Part shown: positions 28,601-40,788 of the stretch, in pieces
Layout of the letters: every line of letters begins with the position of its first letter
Position numbering within the stretch: the first letter of the stretch is position 1
Assembly (NCBI RefSeq): GCF_042477335.2
Contig: NC_091251.1
Coordinates: 33,372,501 to 33,436,500 of the forward strand
Direction of reading: 5' to 3'
Source: Ovis canadensis
Lineage: Eukaryota; Chordata; Mammalia; Artiodactyla; Bovidae
DNA length: 64,000 nucleotides
Made by a program: the position numbers and the translations under genes
Notes under the pieces: generated by a model
Databases searched by the model: none
What the model was told of the DNA's origin: nothing
The model's input: the letters and a program-made list of their open reading frames with translations, nothing else

Positions 28601-31600
28601 TCCTCAGGCAGCCGAGGCAATGGGACGAGGGAAGAGGCTGGGCGGGATCAGGGTGAGGGCATGAGACCCAGTGTGGGACAGAGGGTGGAGTCCAGGGACG
28701 TAGAAAGGGACAGTGGTTTGCAGGTTCGGGGGTAGGACCAAGGTTAAGGAGGGGAGTAGGGGTGCTCACGATGTTGGTTCCAAGCTCATCATCTGTGGTC
28801 TCCTCGTGGTCGTGGTTCCTGCCTCGGCCCCGGGAGGACGGATCTTGCCCTTGGCCTGGCCCCCCTGGTGGATCTGACAATGTTCTTAGCTGGGCCAGGT
28901 GTCGGGCCTAGGGAAGGACAGGTGTGAACAAGGAAGATCAAGATCCCAAGGAGGTTGCCCGCCTCCCAGGATCTTGATGGGGAGGGTTGGGGCGGGGGCA
29001 GGTGGGCTGATGTGGGATGGCGTAGAGGGCCTCCCTGGGCCTGGTGGAGGCTCAGAAGTCTTACCAGGCTCTTGTGGGAGTGGTATAGCTCCTGCAGGAT
29101 CTCGTCTACTATGGAGTTGGTCAAGTAGGTGACGACTGAGAGCTTCACTTCACTGTGGGCACAGGGGCAGCTATTCAGCTCCCCCTCCCCACCTCGGAGT
29201 CTCTGCCCCAGCCTTTCCCAGATGCCTGAGGGAGTGGGCCAGCTGCCCTGGCTGCCCACAGAGAACACAGCTGCTGTACCCTGGGTCTGTACACAGCCCA
29301 GGTACCCTGGGTCTACCACTCAGCTCCTTCCAGCCTGGGGGTATGTGGATGAGAAGGGTGGACAAAAAGGAACCGAGGAGAAAGAGGAGCACGGGGGCTC
29401 TGGGTCAGGCCCCTGGAGCTCCAGGGCAACAGAGAGAGGTAAGCTAAGTTGCTGAGTGAATTCTGCTGGCCTCAGCTGGCATCATTGACTCAATGGATAC
29501 GAGTGTGAGCAAACTCCAGGAGATAGTGAAGGACAGGGATGCTTGGAGTGCTGTAGTCCAAAGGGTTGCAAAGAGTTGGACACAACTGAGTGACTGAACA
29601 GCAACAACTGCTGGAAGAGCAGGAACCAGTACTTCTTGAGCTTGCCTATTTCACAGGTTTGCATTATAATTTTCCTTCATTTCCTTGTCTTGAGAGGTGG
29701 TACCCAGACTGGAATGAAAGAGTGCTCTAGGGGCCACGAAACCTTGGGGGGATAGGCAGTGCAGTCCATGTTCTCATATTCTTTGCCCCTGCCTCTGAGG
29801 AGGCTGTGCTTTGTTTCTAGAGGTCAACTCCTGGGGTCTGTGTGCGGCTGTGTGTACGTGTGCACCTGTGTGCACTGTCTGGACTCCTAAACCCCAGCTC
29901 AGCAATTACACTTCTAGGGCAAAGACCAGTCAGACCCTAAATAGCAAGGTTGCAGTTGGTAAAGATTCATCTCTTATAATGGAGATTGTCATTCATTATT
30001 CATTGCTGATAGCTGGGCCCCGGAGTCCCTAAGTGCTCAAGGCCAAGTCCAGCCCGTCCCAGCCCCGCCCCTGCCTCTCACTCCAGCTTGTTCTGAATAT
30101 CCTGTCCCGCCTGCTCCAGTAGCGCCCCGCGGATGAAGTTCCGGGGCACGGTGACACGCTCGGCCACGTTGCTCAGCATCTTGTTGTGCCCTTCGGCCAC
30201 CCGCATGGCCACGGGGCATAATTCCTGCGTCAGGCTGACCATGGACTCCAGGATCACCTAGCGTGGGAGGAAAGGAGGCCAGAGCCCCAAGGAGGTCAGG
30301 ACTTGCCCCACAATGGAAGAGACTGCAGCGTGTCTAGCTCATCAAGGTCACAGGGCAGGTTAGCAGCAGAGCCCTGGACTCTCAGGCCTCCCCACATCCT
30401 GCTCAGCGTTCCTGCCAACCCACCACATGGACACATGGACAGGGGAGAGTCAGTCTAAGGATCAGAGTCCAGAGGGAGAGGTCAGAGCTCAGGGGCTAAG
30501 GCTGAAAGGAGCAGCAAACATCCGAGCCCAGTTTTCTGGTGATGCCTGGGGCAGTGGGCGTGTAGGTGGTCTTCTGCGCTTTCTTCTTGCCCACAGTAAT
30601 CCCCCTGTGCTGACCTCTGCCCTCAGCTAAGGGCCTTGGTCAGCACTGGGCTCCTCCCCTGGGACTTGCCTGCAGCTCCTTGTCCACAGCCTTGGACACC
30701 TCGCTGGCCACTGACTCCAGCCTCTGCCGCACAGGCCCGTCATTGGCCAGCATGTGGCCCAGCTCGTAGAGGCTGGGAAACAGCTGGAAAAGGAACAGGG
30801 TCTGATCAGAAAGCCAGAATCGGGCCTCGCTGGGTCCCTGGGGGCCCTGGGCTAGGAGGGTAGATGCACGGGGCAGGGGCTGGATGCTCCTGGGTTGGCA
30901 CGTGGCCTTCCTGTCCTCTCCAGACTGTCAAGGGAGGGCAGGGCTGCAGAACGCTCACCGCCCGGGAGTTCTTGGCATCCTTGATGAGATCCCGGGCGTA
31001 GAGCAGCTCGTCTTGCACAGGCTCCAGGGGGCACAGCCTCAGGGCCCGGACCTCCTCCTGCACCCGTCCGCACAGTCGCTGCAGCATCTGCAGCACAGTG
31101 GCAGGAGTGTCAGGGGGCACCCCCGCCTCTTCACCTTCCCAGGTAGGCCCTGGGTGCCCCATTTCTGGGCTCCCTTGGACCATGTTGCTGGTGCCGCCAC
31201 TGACGGGGCAAGGGTGACGTCTGCCGATGGCCTGTCCCCTCCTCTTCTTGGGAGGCTGTTCTTGAACACTCAGCAGAGCTCCCACAGTCCTGGGACCCCT
31301 TGTCCGAGACCCCTGCTGTTTGCCCACGTGTTCTCTCACGTTGGGGCCCACGTTCTGCACGTCTGTTTTGTTTGCTCTCTCACACGCTCAGTCCAGCTGC
31401 AGGCACCTCAGGATGCCTCTCTCCTGACCCCTCCCCACCCCCACCCCCACACTCCAACACATCACCCCTGTGCTCCCCGCATGCCCACGTGCGCCCCCAT
31501 GTCCCCGAGGGAAACGTTTACTTGCTCGGCGCTGCTGGTCACCAGGCCCTGCTGCAGCCTGAAGGCCTGCTCCTGGGGGCATGTCTGGGAGTGATTGTTC

Positions 31601-34600
31601 CTCACCAGGCACCACTGGATCTAGAGATGATGGGTGGGTGGGGTCAGGACCAGGGCAGGCAGGCTGGCCCCTGCCCCCAGGGATCCACCCTGCTCAGGCT
31701 ACCACCTTCTGCCAGACATCCTCGGTGCGCTCGGGGGCGCTGCGGTAGGCTTGGGAGATGTCGCTCACCGGGAAGGACATGAAGCGCAGCGTGTGGTTGC
31801 TGTGGGACAGAGTGGCACAGCTGGGTGGGGAGGAGGTGGCAGGGCAGGCTTCTGCTACCCACACCCCGCTCTTTCTGACCATGTCCCTCCATGGTCCTCC
31901 TTAACATTTCTATGCAATTAGGTCAGATGTGCTGGATTGGGGCTTGTGAAGTTCAGGCTGGATCCAGATACAGGGAGGCTAGGGGCTTGGTTAGGGCAGG
32001 GCCCTAGCCTACTCACCTCTCCAGGGCCCTCGCAATGTCCAGAAAGCCCAGGGCGGATGTATTGTTCCGATCCCAGAGGATAGTTCTGGGGAAAGGGTGG
32101 GCATCAGCTTGTTACCCCTCCTACTGGGCCTCTCTTAGGGAGCAGGGACAGGCCTGTCGGGAGCCCTCCCACCTTTCCTGGTTAATGAGGCTGATTCAGA
32201 GATAGTCCTGGGACTATAGGTCTCCTGGAAACTGGGGTATTAGCAGTGAGGTAGTAGGGAGGGCAGGTATGTGTGTTTGGGGGAGGGCTGGGGCTCCAGG
32301 TGAGAGGGTCAAGGCGTGGGCCCCACCTGAGGGAGGAGTTTATCTGCAGGGCCTTAGACAGCATCTTGGCCCCGATGTCCTCCATGCCATTGCCACTCAA
32401 ATCCACCTTCGCCAGGCAGGTGTTGCTGCCCAGGGCATTGATGAGGATGCTGGTGCGAAGCTTCAGCCGGGAGTCTGCCACCGACAGTGACTGCAGGGAC
32501 TGTGTGGGCAAGTGGGGGGTTGGACCCAGTCCCTGCAGCCCCCGTCACTGCAGGTCCCCTCCCAGGCCCTGGCACTCACACAGTCCTCTTCCTGGATCAG
32601 CTGTACCAGCTTGTGGAGGATCTCCTCCAGGGTCCTGCGGGGAGTCGGGGCTCAGAGTAGGAGGGGAGGGGGCTGGGGTCATGCTACTGGAGCAGCAGAA
32701 AGGTGCTCAGGGGTGATATAGTGAGCCAAAAGGATAGGCCAATGATGGAGCCTGGTCTGTGGGTATAGGGAGGGGGGCCTCACTTGGCCTTGACGTTGAA
32801 GTTCTTGCCCAGGAACAGGTGCTTGAGAGACTTGTTCTTCCCAAGTGCAGGCACCAGTGTCAGGAGGTCCGAGTCGAACCCTGGCAGGCAGATGGAGAGG
32901 CCTGGACTTGAGGCCCGAAGCTCACTGGAGTCATCTGAGGGTTTCTCCCCCAGGCTCCAGGCCCCTGCCCCCACCTGGCCCCCAGGAAGGGAGGGGCCCC
33001 CACTCACCATTGTCTGACAGATCCAGGCTGCCCACACAGGTGACAGCCCCCAGCTGCTCCTGCAAAGCCTGGGCTCCAGCTGAGCGAAGCTGTAGGGACA
33101 CAGTGAGGGTGAGGCAGGAGGCAGGGACTGGGGTGGAAGATAGGGCCCCTCTAATGCTCAGAGATAAGAGGAGTCATTCCAGGATTCAAGGTCAAATCGG
33201 GTCTCGGGAGTGAAATCAGGAGGCCCCTTCTCCACACCAGATCCTTCCCCGGGGCTTTTCCCTTCCTTCAGCCAGAAAAATCTCTGGGCTGGTACTCTGG
33301 AGACAGCCTGCTCCTGCCATCTGCTGGGAAAGCCTGGTATTTCTCATCCCCAAGCGGTCAGGGAGGGGATACCGGAGACTGGAAATGACCTCTAGAAAGA
33401 GTGGAGGTGCGGTCAGGTTGTGGGGCTGCAGAGGGATAGTGCAGAGGCAACAGGGAGTCAGAGCTTGACTTAGGTCAGAGAGATGAATGGCAGGGGAAGG
33501 AGGGCCCACCTCACAGCTGCTGAGGTCCAGGTGCAGATCGCTGAGGTGACTGTTGAGGGACAGGCCCTGGAGCAGCGCCCTGTGGGAGGAAGGTTAGCGG
33601 GCTCACCTTTACCCTTCGCCCCTTCTCCCAGGGCTCCCCGTCGGACGCCCCCAACCCTGCACCCACCCGACCTGAGGGCCTCCAGGGGCAGCCTCGTGGC
33701 CGACAGGTTGACGTGGCTCAGAGTGTAGGCGCTGCTGAAGAACTGCTTGAAGGCCGGGGGGGCCTCCCGGCCCTTCCTGCGGAGATGTCTGCGGTCAGCA
33801 AGGGAGGGGGTGTCCATGGCGTGCCCCTCCCCTCCCCACACCCCTGCGCTCCCACCTGTGGGAGCAGCTGTTTCGCGCCAGGTTGAGGTAGGTGAGGTGG
33901 GAGCAGCAGCCGTGGAGCAGGGCGCCCAGAAGCTGTGGGGGAGACAGGGCGCATCTCACAGGGCTGGGAGGGCTGCCGGGAGGGGTAGAGAGGACTCCCT
34001 CCTTCAACCCCACCGAGGTCCTGGCGCTTCACCCTCTGTGGTCAGTCTGTGAAAGTCCCGCTGTGCCTGCCCCACTTAGCCTCTTCAAGCCTCAGTTTCC
34101 CCTCTGTGGAAAGTGGGTCTCCTCCCACCCACCTGCCTGGCCCCAGGGATGTGAGAGGCTCATAGGCAGTGGATGTGTTAAAGCTAGGGCCACCACAGGC
34201 TTATAAGGTGGCTGGTTCAAGTTAGGGAAGGAGTCCTTTCCTCCGGGGAGACTCAGCCCTGCGCTGGGGTGCACAGCCAGGGGATGGATCCAGGCTGGCT
34301 TTCAGGCACAGCCAGCACAACCTTGGGCAGCGTAAAGACAAAGTGCCACACAGGGGTGAGCTTTGGGGTCGCTTTGGAATTTTGCTGAACCTGAAGCCAT
34401 CCTGCCAGCTCGGCCCACCTCTGTACTCAGAGTACAGAGACCAGAGAGTACAAGGTGAGGCACAGACCACCCTGGCCTCCCCAAGTCCCTGCAGGCTGGC
34501 GCCCCCATCACCAACCCCTCACCGAGTCGATGGTGCAGTCGGTCCCTGCCAGGTCCAGGTGTACCAGGGCATTGGGCTGGGCCAGGAAACTGTAGAGGGC

Positions 34601-37600
34601 CTGGGAAGGAAGGACAGAGGGGGCTGCAGGGGGAGGGGTGACAGAGCCCCTCCCCTCCCCAGGGCTAAAGGGCAGAGACTCCAGGCCCTGAGTGTATTTC
34701 TGCAGGGACTTGAGGAGCCGTTCATAGACTCACATTGGCCTCGTCGGTGGCGAGCAGCCCAGGGTTCTTGCTCAGGTCCAGGTACCGGAGGGAGCTGGCA
34801 AAGGCCGGGTTGGCCCCAAAGGTCTGGCCCAGTGCTTGGAGCCCTGAGCACAGCAGGCACTGGGCTGAGTTGGCCCCCATCCCCACCTCTCCCCCTTGCA
34901 CACAACTCTTCCCCACTCCCCAGCTGTGCTCCCATCCCTTCTGTGATCTTTGGGATGCCATGTGCATGGGTGGGGCCTCTGGGACTTGATACTCAGGTAG
35001 TACAGGGCAGGGGAGGGGTCAGGGGCCAGAGGTCAGGGGTCCCGGGGCAAGTACCTCGAGGGGAGATGGCAGTCTTGGCCAGGCACAGTTTGGTGAGGCC
35101 AGTGGGGAAGCAGAGGAGCTGCTGGCTCAGACTGAGGAAACCTGGGGAGTGGAGAGAGAAAGGGGGCTCCCTGAGAGATAGGCAGTGGGGGCAGGCGGTG
35201 TAGTCAGACAGGGGGCTTGAGTGGAATGTGGGCCTGGGGTCTAGGATGGAGGTACTGGGATAGGGGCTGGCATCAGGTTGGAGAGCCCCTGTTCAGCCCT
35301 GGGTTGGGCTCTGGGCTGGGCTGGGGGGGTCTGCATTGCGGTGGGGGCAGGATTCAGGGCCAGGGCTCACCCTTGTCCTCGATGGGGTTGTGGGACAGAG
35401 TGAGGGCATGCAGCACACAGCTCCCGTTCTCCCCAAACACCCCGGCCAGCTTCTGGACAAAGTCCCTTCAGGGAAGGGGAGGAAGGACGTGTTTGTCCCA
35501 GGCTCTGGGCTTCCCCTCCTCCTCCATCTGCCTGCCTGGCTGGGGCTGCGATGGTCAGCGGTCCCCGCAGGTGGGGAGCAGCTTGGGGCCTGCAGGGAGC
35601 CTGCTGTCACTCAGGAGTACCTGGGAAGTGGTGCTGAGACAAAGCCTGGCTGTGGGTCCTCGAGACCGGAGCAGAGTAGTCTGCTCTGCAGCTGACGGCA
35701 GGAGGGGATGGGGCTCGGAGATACTGGGAAAGGCCGTGGAGCTGGGGGTCGGGAGGCTTAGGTGGGACTTGCTGCGTGCCCTCTTTGGGCCTCAGTCTCC
35801 TCTTCTGTAAAGTGAGGAGCTGGATGAGATGGTTCTACATCACGAGGCCTATATCATGCCCTGAGGTTCTGGGACCCTAAGACTATATCAAGGGGCACCA
35901 CTGCCCAAGGAGGAGGCTGGCCTCACGTCTTAAGTCCGGCGTTGTCCAGCACCAGCTCTTCAAGGCTCCCCGACTTGCTCAGGGTGTGTAGCACCTGTTC
36001 TAGCACTTCAGAGCCCTGGGGGCAGAGGGGGTCGTGTGGTCAGGAGCCAGAGGGGGCACCACTCTCCTGTCCCCCATTCCTCCTAGACCCTACCAGCCGC
36101 AGGTCTTTGCAGTAGAGTTTGGTGAACCATTGGTTGTAGGCCAGGGCTGCCACCATTAGGGCCAAGTCTCTGTGGGAAGATTGATGGGGGCAGGAAAGTG
36201 GTGAGCAGGTGACCGGGGCAGGAAAGAAGAGACGAAGGATGGGGTGGTTGGAAGCCTAGATGGGTGGAGGGCAGTGGGTGTGGGGGCTGGGAGACAGAGC
36301 CCAGGCTGGGTGGGGCCAGAAGGGAGAGGCTAGAGGGCTGAGGCTAGAATGCGGGGTTAAGTCTCTATCCCATCTACTTACCGGCTCTCCAAGTGGCTGA
36401 AATCCAAAAGATTGAACTCTCGGTTATCCTCGGCATGATAGATGGTGTCCACATCCTTGGAGAGGTGGAACTGGCTCGCATATGCTCCCCTCCTCCTTGG
36501 CCCCTCCCTCCAGGTCCCGCCTGCCCGCCTGCCAGGTCCCTGCCCAAACGCACCCATTGCACCTCTTCGCGGCAGTGCAGCCCATTGTAGTCGCACAGGG
36601 CAGCGTAGGTCTCAGAGAAGCCACCTGTGGGGCAGGAGATGGGCTGGCTCCTTAAAGGCTAAGGGATTGGGGAAGAGACTTGGAGCGTTCAAGGAAAGGT
36701 CAAGGTCATTTTATGTGCCAGTGTCTTGGGCTCCTGCAGCATCATGAACCTCCGAGGTCTGGGAGCTGTGGAGCCTCAAGCCCTATCCACAGAGACTCTG
36801 AGCAAGGGGCAGGGTGATGTAGGCCCCCTTTCCCTCGAGCCTGCCCCTGCTCACCGCAGACACTGTGGGTGGTGGATGTGGAAGTCTCAGAGTTGGGGGA
36901 CGTGTCTCGGGGCCCGTCCGGGGTGTCTGCATTTCCACGCCGGATTAGACTCCTGGAAAAACAACAAATCCATCGCAAGACGGGTGGAAAGAGGCTCTCA
37001 ACTCTTCCTCTGTTACAGCTTCTGGATCCCTAGGAAAAGCAGGACTGGGGACATGCGAGCTCTTCTCCTTGGTGTCACAGGGTCCCAGGACCAGGGGAAG
37101 GAGGGAGCGGGGAGGGGGCTTCTTTACTGTCTGACCCCTGAGAGACTCCTCCTTTGCCACTCACCCAGGGCCAGGGCAGACCTTGGAGAGGGCAGAGCTC
37201 ACATGCCGTGTCACCTGGTCCACGCTCTCAGCTGACGGCAGCCGCATGCTCACGATGCCACGCTCCGTCTCCACGAGGATCTGGGAGAGAGGGAGCGGCA
37301 GGGACTCAGACACAGGCTCCCTCCTCCTGCTGGCCCAGGAGTGGGGCCCACGCTCCAGTGCTCACCTGGTTCTGACTGAGCGTGTTGAAGGCGCGGATCT
37401 CTAGGACATTGAAGGAGCTCTCCACCTGAGGGGTGGGGGCATGGGAATGTGCAGCTCCTGGTCAGGGCCTGGCTGCTGGGCTCAGAGGAGGGCACCCTGG
37501 GTGTTCTCCCACTCATCAGCCCAACTCACCTTGGCTGGGACTTTAAGGGGGAAGAGGTGGAGACGCCAGGAGGTCAGGGCCTTCAGAGAGGGAAAAATAG

Positions 37601-39487
37601 AGCGTCAGCAGCAAATGGTAGTTTCCTGGGCTTTAGTCCCCTTGCCCTCTGTCAGCCTCCTCAGCCCATGTGCACCCCCTGCCAGCTGGCCTTCTGCTTT
37701 GAAAGTCCCTGCTTCTCTCTTATGCCCTACCCCAGGTTCCTGGACATCCAGCTAGTCCAGCCTCCCCCTCCCACAGGCTATGTCTTCTCAGCACTCCTCC
37801 ACCTCTGTCTCCTTTGCCCCCCAGGTTCCTTGCCCTTACCAGCCCAGGTGCCCTTGATTCCCCCTCCCCTCCCCCAGTCCAGCCCTCACCAGTACTCGGT
37901 CCTCGAATTTCTTGGGCTTTGTCTCCAGCTTCACGCGATGTTGTTGGAGCACAGCCCCTTGGCTCAGGCACCTCCGGATGCTGTCTGCAGGTGGGTAGTA
38001 GGCTGCTCAGGGCCCCTCTTACCCTAGCCGCCCCCACATACCCAAGGCCCTCCAGGGGTAGGGTCAGAGAGGAGGAGACAGAATCAGAGAGAGATGAAGA
38101 AGAACAGGAATTGAGACCTTTCCTTCTTGGGTAACTTTTTCTATTAGAAAGGCAGGGGTGCTACGGAAAAAACTCTGGCTTCTGATGTCCCTGAGTTGAG
38201 GGACAGCAGTTGGGTGGCACTCTGGGAGAGCGTGAAGGATTTTCCCAACCCGTGCACTCCAGCAGCTGTCAACCCATACAGAGTGAGTCAGTGTGTAGGG
38301 GCGCGGGGGTGTCCCACTACATGCTTGATGGTCTGGTGTGGTGTCTGCCTTTTACTATGTGTGTAAAGAAGATGCCAGGGAGCTTGTGTTGAGGATGGGT
38401 AAGTGTGAATGAGTATGCTGTACTTGCAGTTGTGAAAGGGGCACAGAGCCAGCCAGTTCTCCTGTGGGTGGGGGGTAGGGAGGTAGGAAGGAGTTAGTGT
38501 TTAAATGAGTCCCATATCCATCTGCTGGAGAATCATCCAGATATCCCAGTGTGCGTGTGTGTGTGTGTGTGTGTGCAGTTTCTGTAAAGTGTGTGTGTGT
38601 GTGCAGTTTCTGTAAAGATGTGTGTACACACATCTCACAACTGTGCTTGTGTGCCTCTGGAGGTGTGGGAGATCAGCATGGTGTAGCGCGCCTCTGAGTA
38701 TCCTTGAGAGTCCTGGTCTCTGCGTGGGCTAGCCTGTGCTCCCACCTCTGAGGGTCAGGGTTGCGGCTGTGCTGGGGGGTCGGTCTTGGTTTGGAACAGT
38801 CTGAAAACCAGGCAAACAGGAGAGGCCTTGAGGTGTGGGTGTGGGGTAGAGAGCAGGGGGCAGGCTGGTATGGGGGTTGTTGTAGGTGAGCTGCAGAGAC
38901 CCTGCTCCCGGTTTCAGCTCCAGTCCAAGTCCTCTTCCCTGACTCCCGTCTTTGCCCCCACTGGCCTGGGCACAGCCCGGCTTCTTGAGGGGCTCTTTGG
39001 AGCCAGTTCCGGGGCGGGGCCGGGAGGAGGGAGGGTGTTGAGCCCGGAGGCGGTCAGGACCTGGGGCAGCTCCCATCACCCGGCGGGGCGGGCCTGGCCC
39101 CGCCCGGCGGGGGAAAGGGGACTCTCCGCCGGGGAGACTGGATGCTTCGCCTAGGGATGGGCCAGGATAGCTGAGAGTCAGCCCCAGGGAGCGTGAAGGG
39201 ACTGCACCTGTCACTGAAGATCGGGACGGGCGGCTCTGGGACAGGTAGGTCCTGACGGGTGAGGCGAGGGGGCAGCGGAGGATGCTCTGGGGACAGCGAT
39301 GCCCCGAGCTGGGATGCAGGGGCAGGGGGCTGCCCTGGAACCGGGATGCATGAGGGGCGGAGGGACCGGGCTGTACCGCGAGGAGGAACGCACTAGGGCT
39401 GGGAGGCTCCCGGACGGAGCGTCCCAGAGACCACCGCAGCCTCGTACCTTGCAGCTCGCGGGTGAGCTCCGCGCTGGACTTGGCCAT
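22613..39487 (-). CDS. CARMIL3: CARMIL3 (LRRC16B), capping protein regulator and myosin-1 linker 3
   Basis: CARMIL proteins bind actin capping protein and loosen it from filament ends, promoting actin growth at the membrane; CARMIL3 is the brain-enriched paralogue active in synapse formation. I trace 40 coding exons with continuous phase, adding to 1373 aa; the human protein is about 1372 from memory. The start is [13 protein letters not shown] in exon 1 (39448-39487). A PH-like domain occupies about residues 20-130. A leucine-rich repeat solenoid (about 230-660) shows repeated LxxLxLxxN units such as [12 protein letters not shown] and [12 protein letters not shown] helical region (about 680-860) follows. 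The capping-protein-interaction motif LxHxTxxRPx7P is seen at 971-987 ([17 protein letters not shown]). The rest is a proline-rich tail with a PPPPPPP run and basic clusters. The last exon encodes SEPGTD and a stop. Exon coordinates are in the two map entries. Confidence 0.95.
24538..24890 (-). other. Open frame continuing from CARMIL3 exon 36 into its intron
   Basis: After the donor of exon 36 (24891/24890, CACATAG|GTATGG) the minus-strand frame stays open for another 117 codons, to a stop at 24538. The predicted peptide is hydrophilic and lysine-rich ([36 protein letters not shown]) and unlike the flanking low-complexity tail. I do not recognise it. It could be a retained-intron C-terminus, a relic of an inserted cDNA or transposon, or chance. 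Confidence 0.3.
25711..26261. repeat. G-rich minisatellite, about 22 units of 25 bp, in a CARMIL3 intron
   Basis: The tandem unit is close to GGCCCATGGGGAGGGGAGGG plus a short G-run tail. About 22 units fill the intron between exons 34 and 35. Units up to about 26060 end GGGGGCA or GGGGACA, units from about 26080 end GGGGGTTA, so two variants occupy separate blocks. Every unit has several runs of four or more G on the plus strand, which is the template strand of CARMIL3. The many long open frames here arise only because the unit contains no stop in any phase. Confidence 0.97.
29466..29612 (+). repeat. BovA-type SINE in CARMIL3 intron 27
   Basis: CATTGACTCAATGGATACGAG, GTTGCAAAGAGTTGGACACA and ACTGAGTGACTGAACAGCAA match the BovA/BovB 3' end. 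No tRNA head is seen. Confidence 0.8.
30668..30670 (-). promoter_or_regulatory. CARMIL3: Non-canonical GC splice donor of CARMIL3 exon 26
   Basis: The exon ends GAGCTGCAG and the intron opens GCAAGT. Phase and the following exon ([13 protein letters not shown]) require the junction exactly here. GC-AG introns are a known minor class, and the remaining donor positions fit the consensus perfectly, as is usual for them. Confidence 0.85.
32327..39487 (-). other. CARMIL3: CARMIL3 coding exon map, exons 1-21
   Basis: Exons in transcript order: 39448-39487, 37890-37984, 37530-37580, 37366-37425, 37165-37280, 36855-36952, 36554-36624, 36382-36455, 36094-36169, 35927-36015, 35371-35465, 35055-35141, 34734-34843, 34523-34600, 33856-33932, 33672-33776, 33510-33579, 33008-33089, 32784-32880, 32580-32634, 32327-32499. 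Each border was read from AG/GT sites and the reading phase carried through. Exons 2-5 encode the PH-like domain, exons 9-21 most of the leucine-rich repeats. Exon 16 has a weak donor, GTCGGG. Confidence 0.85.
38549..38630. repeat. (GT)n microsatellite in CARMIL3 intron 1
   Basis: GT repeats in two blocks separated by a duplicated GTGCAGTTTCTGTAAAG unit. Confidence 0.9.
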
Positions 39488-39800
39488 GGCGGCCGCTGCT
39501 GCCGCTGTTGCTGCAGAGGAGCCGCCGTCACCGCCGCCAGGGAGCCGTGGCACATGCTAGACTCGGCTCCGGCAGGGCCCGGGCGCTGAGCGCTGCAGCA
39601 GCCGCGGAGCCCGCTCCTGTCAGGGGCGGCTGCGCGAGCGCTCCTCCCCCCGCCTCGGAGCGCCGGGTCTCCCGCCCCGCCCGGAGAGGTGCCGGATTGA
39701 GCATGCGCGCCGCGCCTCCAGGCCGCGTGAGACCCTGCGCGCGCTCGCGCCCACCCCTCCCGCCGGCTCCCGCGTGCGACGCCCTGTGCGTGTCGCCTTG
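39000..39800 (-). promoter_or_regulatory. CARMIL3: CARMIL3 promoter CpG island
   Basis: Dense CpG and GC boxes (for example GGGGCGGGGCCGGG near 39011, GGCGGGGCGGGCC near 39080) surround exon 1. A GCC-repeat 5' leader precedes the ATG at 39487. No TATA box is evident, as expected for a CpG promoter. Confidence 0.75.
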
Positions 39801-40360
39801 GAGCCCGGGCTATCTCCCGGGCGGGGGTACAGCGCCCTCACTTTCCGTGTCATCCACTCCTCCGGCACCGTCAGCAGAACCCATTTCTTTTGTTTGTGGG
39901 CCTGGGTACCCCTCGCAGGGTCATCCTTGCCAGGCTCCTCCCTTTTCACTGCTTGCTCGGGACGCGTCTGGCTCGTCCTCGCTGACCCTCGAAGGAAGGA
40001 ACTTGCGGCCAAGAGCGATGCTAGGAGAGGACCTGGCCACATCTGCGGAAGTTCGACCTTCCTTTCCCGCTTGCCCAGCCTCGGTGATCCCTCCGATGTT
40101 CTTGGCACCATCCCCGCGGGTGTGAGCCGAGAGTAGCACCTGGGAATTCCCGTGCCACCTCCTCCCAGCTGGCAGCTCTGCCAACACCTCCACCCTCAGC
40201 ATTACGCTCAGGTCCTGGAGACTAGGAGGAGGGTTAGGAGGATCCAGACTTAGCATCTGGGAGCGTACTAGGGGAATCCAGTCCACTCAGACTTATGCTC
40301 TGCTCGGCTATCACACCTATGCACCCTGCACTGAAAAATGAGCACATTGACTCAAAGCAT
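39800..40360. other. CARMIL3-DHRS4 intergenic stretch
   Basis: About 0.6 kb between the CARMIL3 CpG island and the DHRS4 3' end. No feature recognised; CpG density falls toward DHRS4. Confidence 0.5.
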
Positions 40361-40375
40361 GGTGATCATCTGCGT

Positions 40376-40381
40376 TTTATT
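40376..40381 (-). terminator. DHRS4: DHRS4 polyadenylation signal
   Basis: AATAAA on the minus strand (ACAAATAAAACGC), 408 bp past the DHRS4 stop; it implies a transcript end near 40360. Confidence 0.7.
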
Positions 40382-40788
40382 TGTACCTCATTTGCGAGCT
40401 GTTAATTTCCAACTCAGTTCCTTCCACTCCAAGTTTCTTCTGTCCCATTTCCCTCAAATTTCCCTGATGCCCAGAAAAAAATACTAGTTGGTCTTTACCA
40501 TGGTAGACTAAGCCCTCTCAGCAGGCCCGCTCTGTTCTCTCAAGGGACGTCTTTGTCCAAGGCTACAGCAACAGCAGGAATCCTCCCAAGACCACACCTT
40601 GATAGCAGAGAATGCTGGAGCTTTTCACAGGGCAGAATTGATTTGTGTGTGTGTGTATGGCAGGGGGGTGTTATGGTGTAAGGGTAGCAGTATGCTAGGC
40701 AGAGGTGGGAAAGGCCAGTTGATTGATTTGAGGACAGGACTCTAGAGCTGGAGCCCAATCTCTGCCCTGGTGGATGCTCTCCACATCC

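Larger units (their letters stand above)
22613..32085 (-). other. CARMIL3: CARMIL3 coding exon map, exons 22-40
   Basis: Exons in transcript order: 32017-32085, 31706-31799, 31522-31620, 30959-31087, 30670-30783, 30082-30257, 29065-29152, 28770-28907, 28427-28490, 28101-28309, 27613-27716, 26731-27046, 26310-26438, 25085-25151, 24891-24980, 23313-23431, 23047-23227, 22761-22871, 22613-22638. Exon 26 ends at a GC donor. The start of exon 32 could instead be 27713, because the acceptor is followed by a second CAG. The capping-protein motif is at the end of exon 31 and the polyproline run is in exon 33. Confidence 0.83.
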
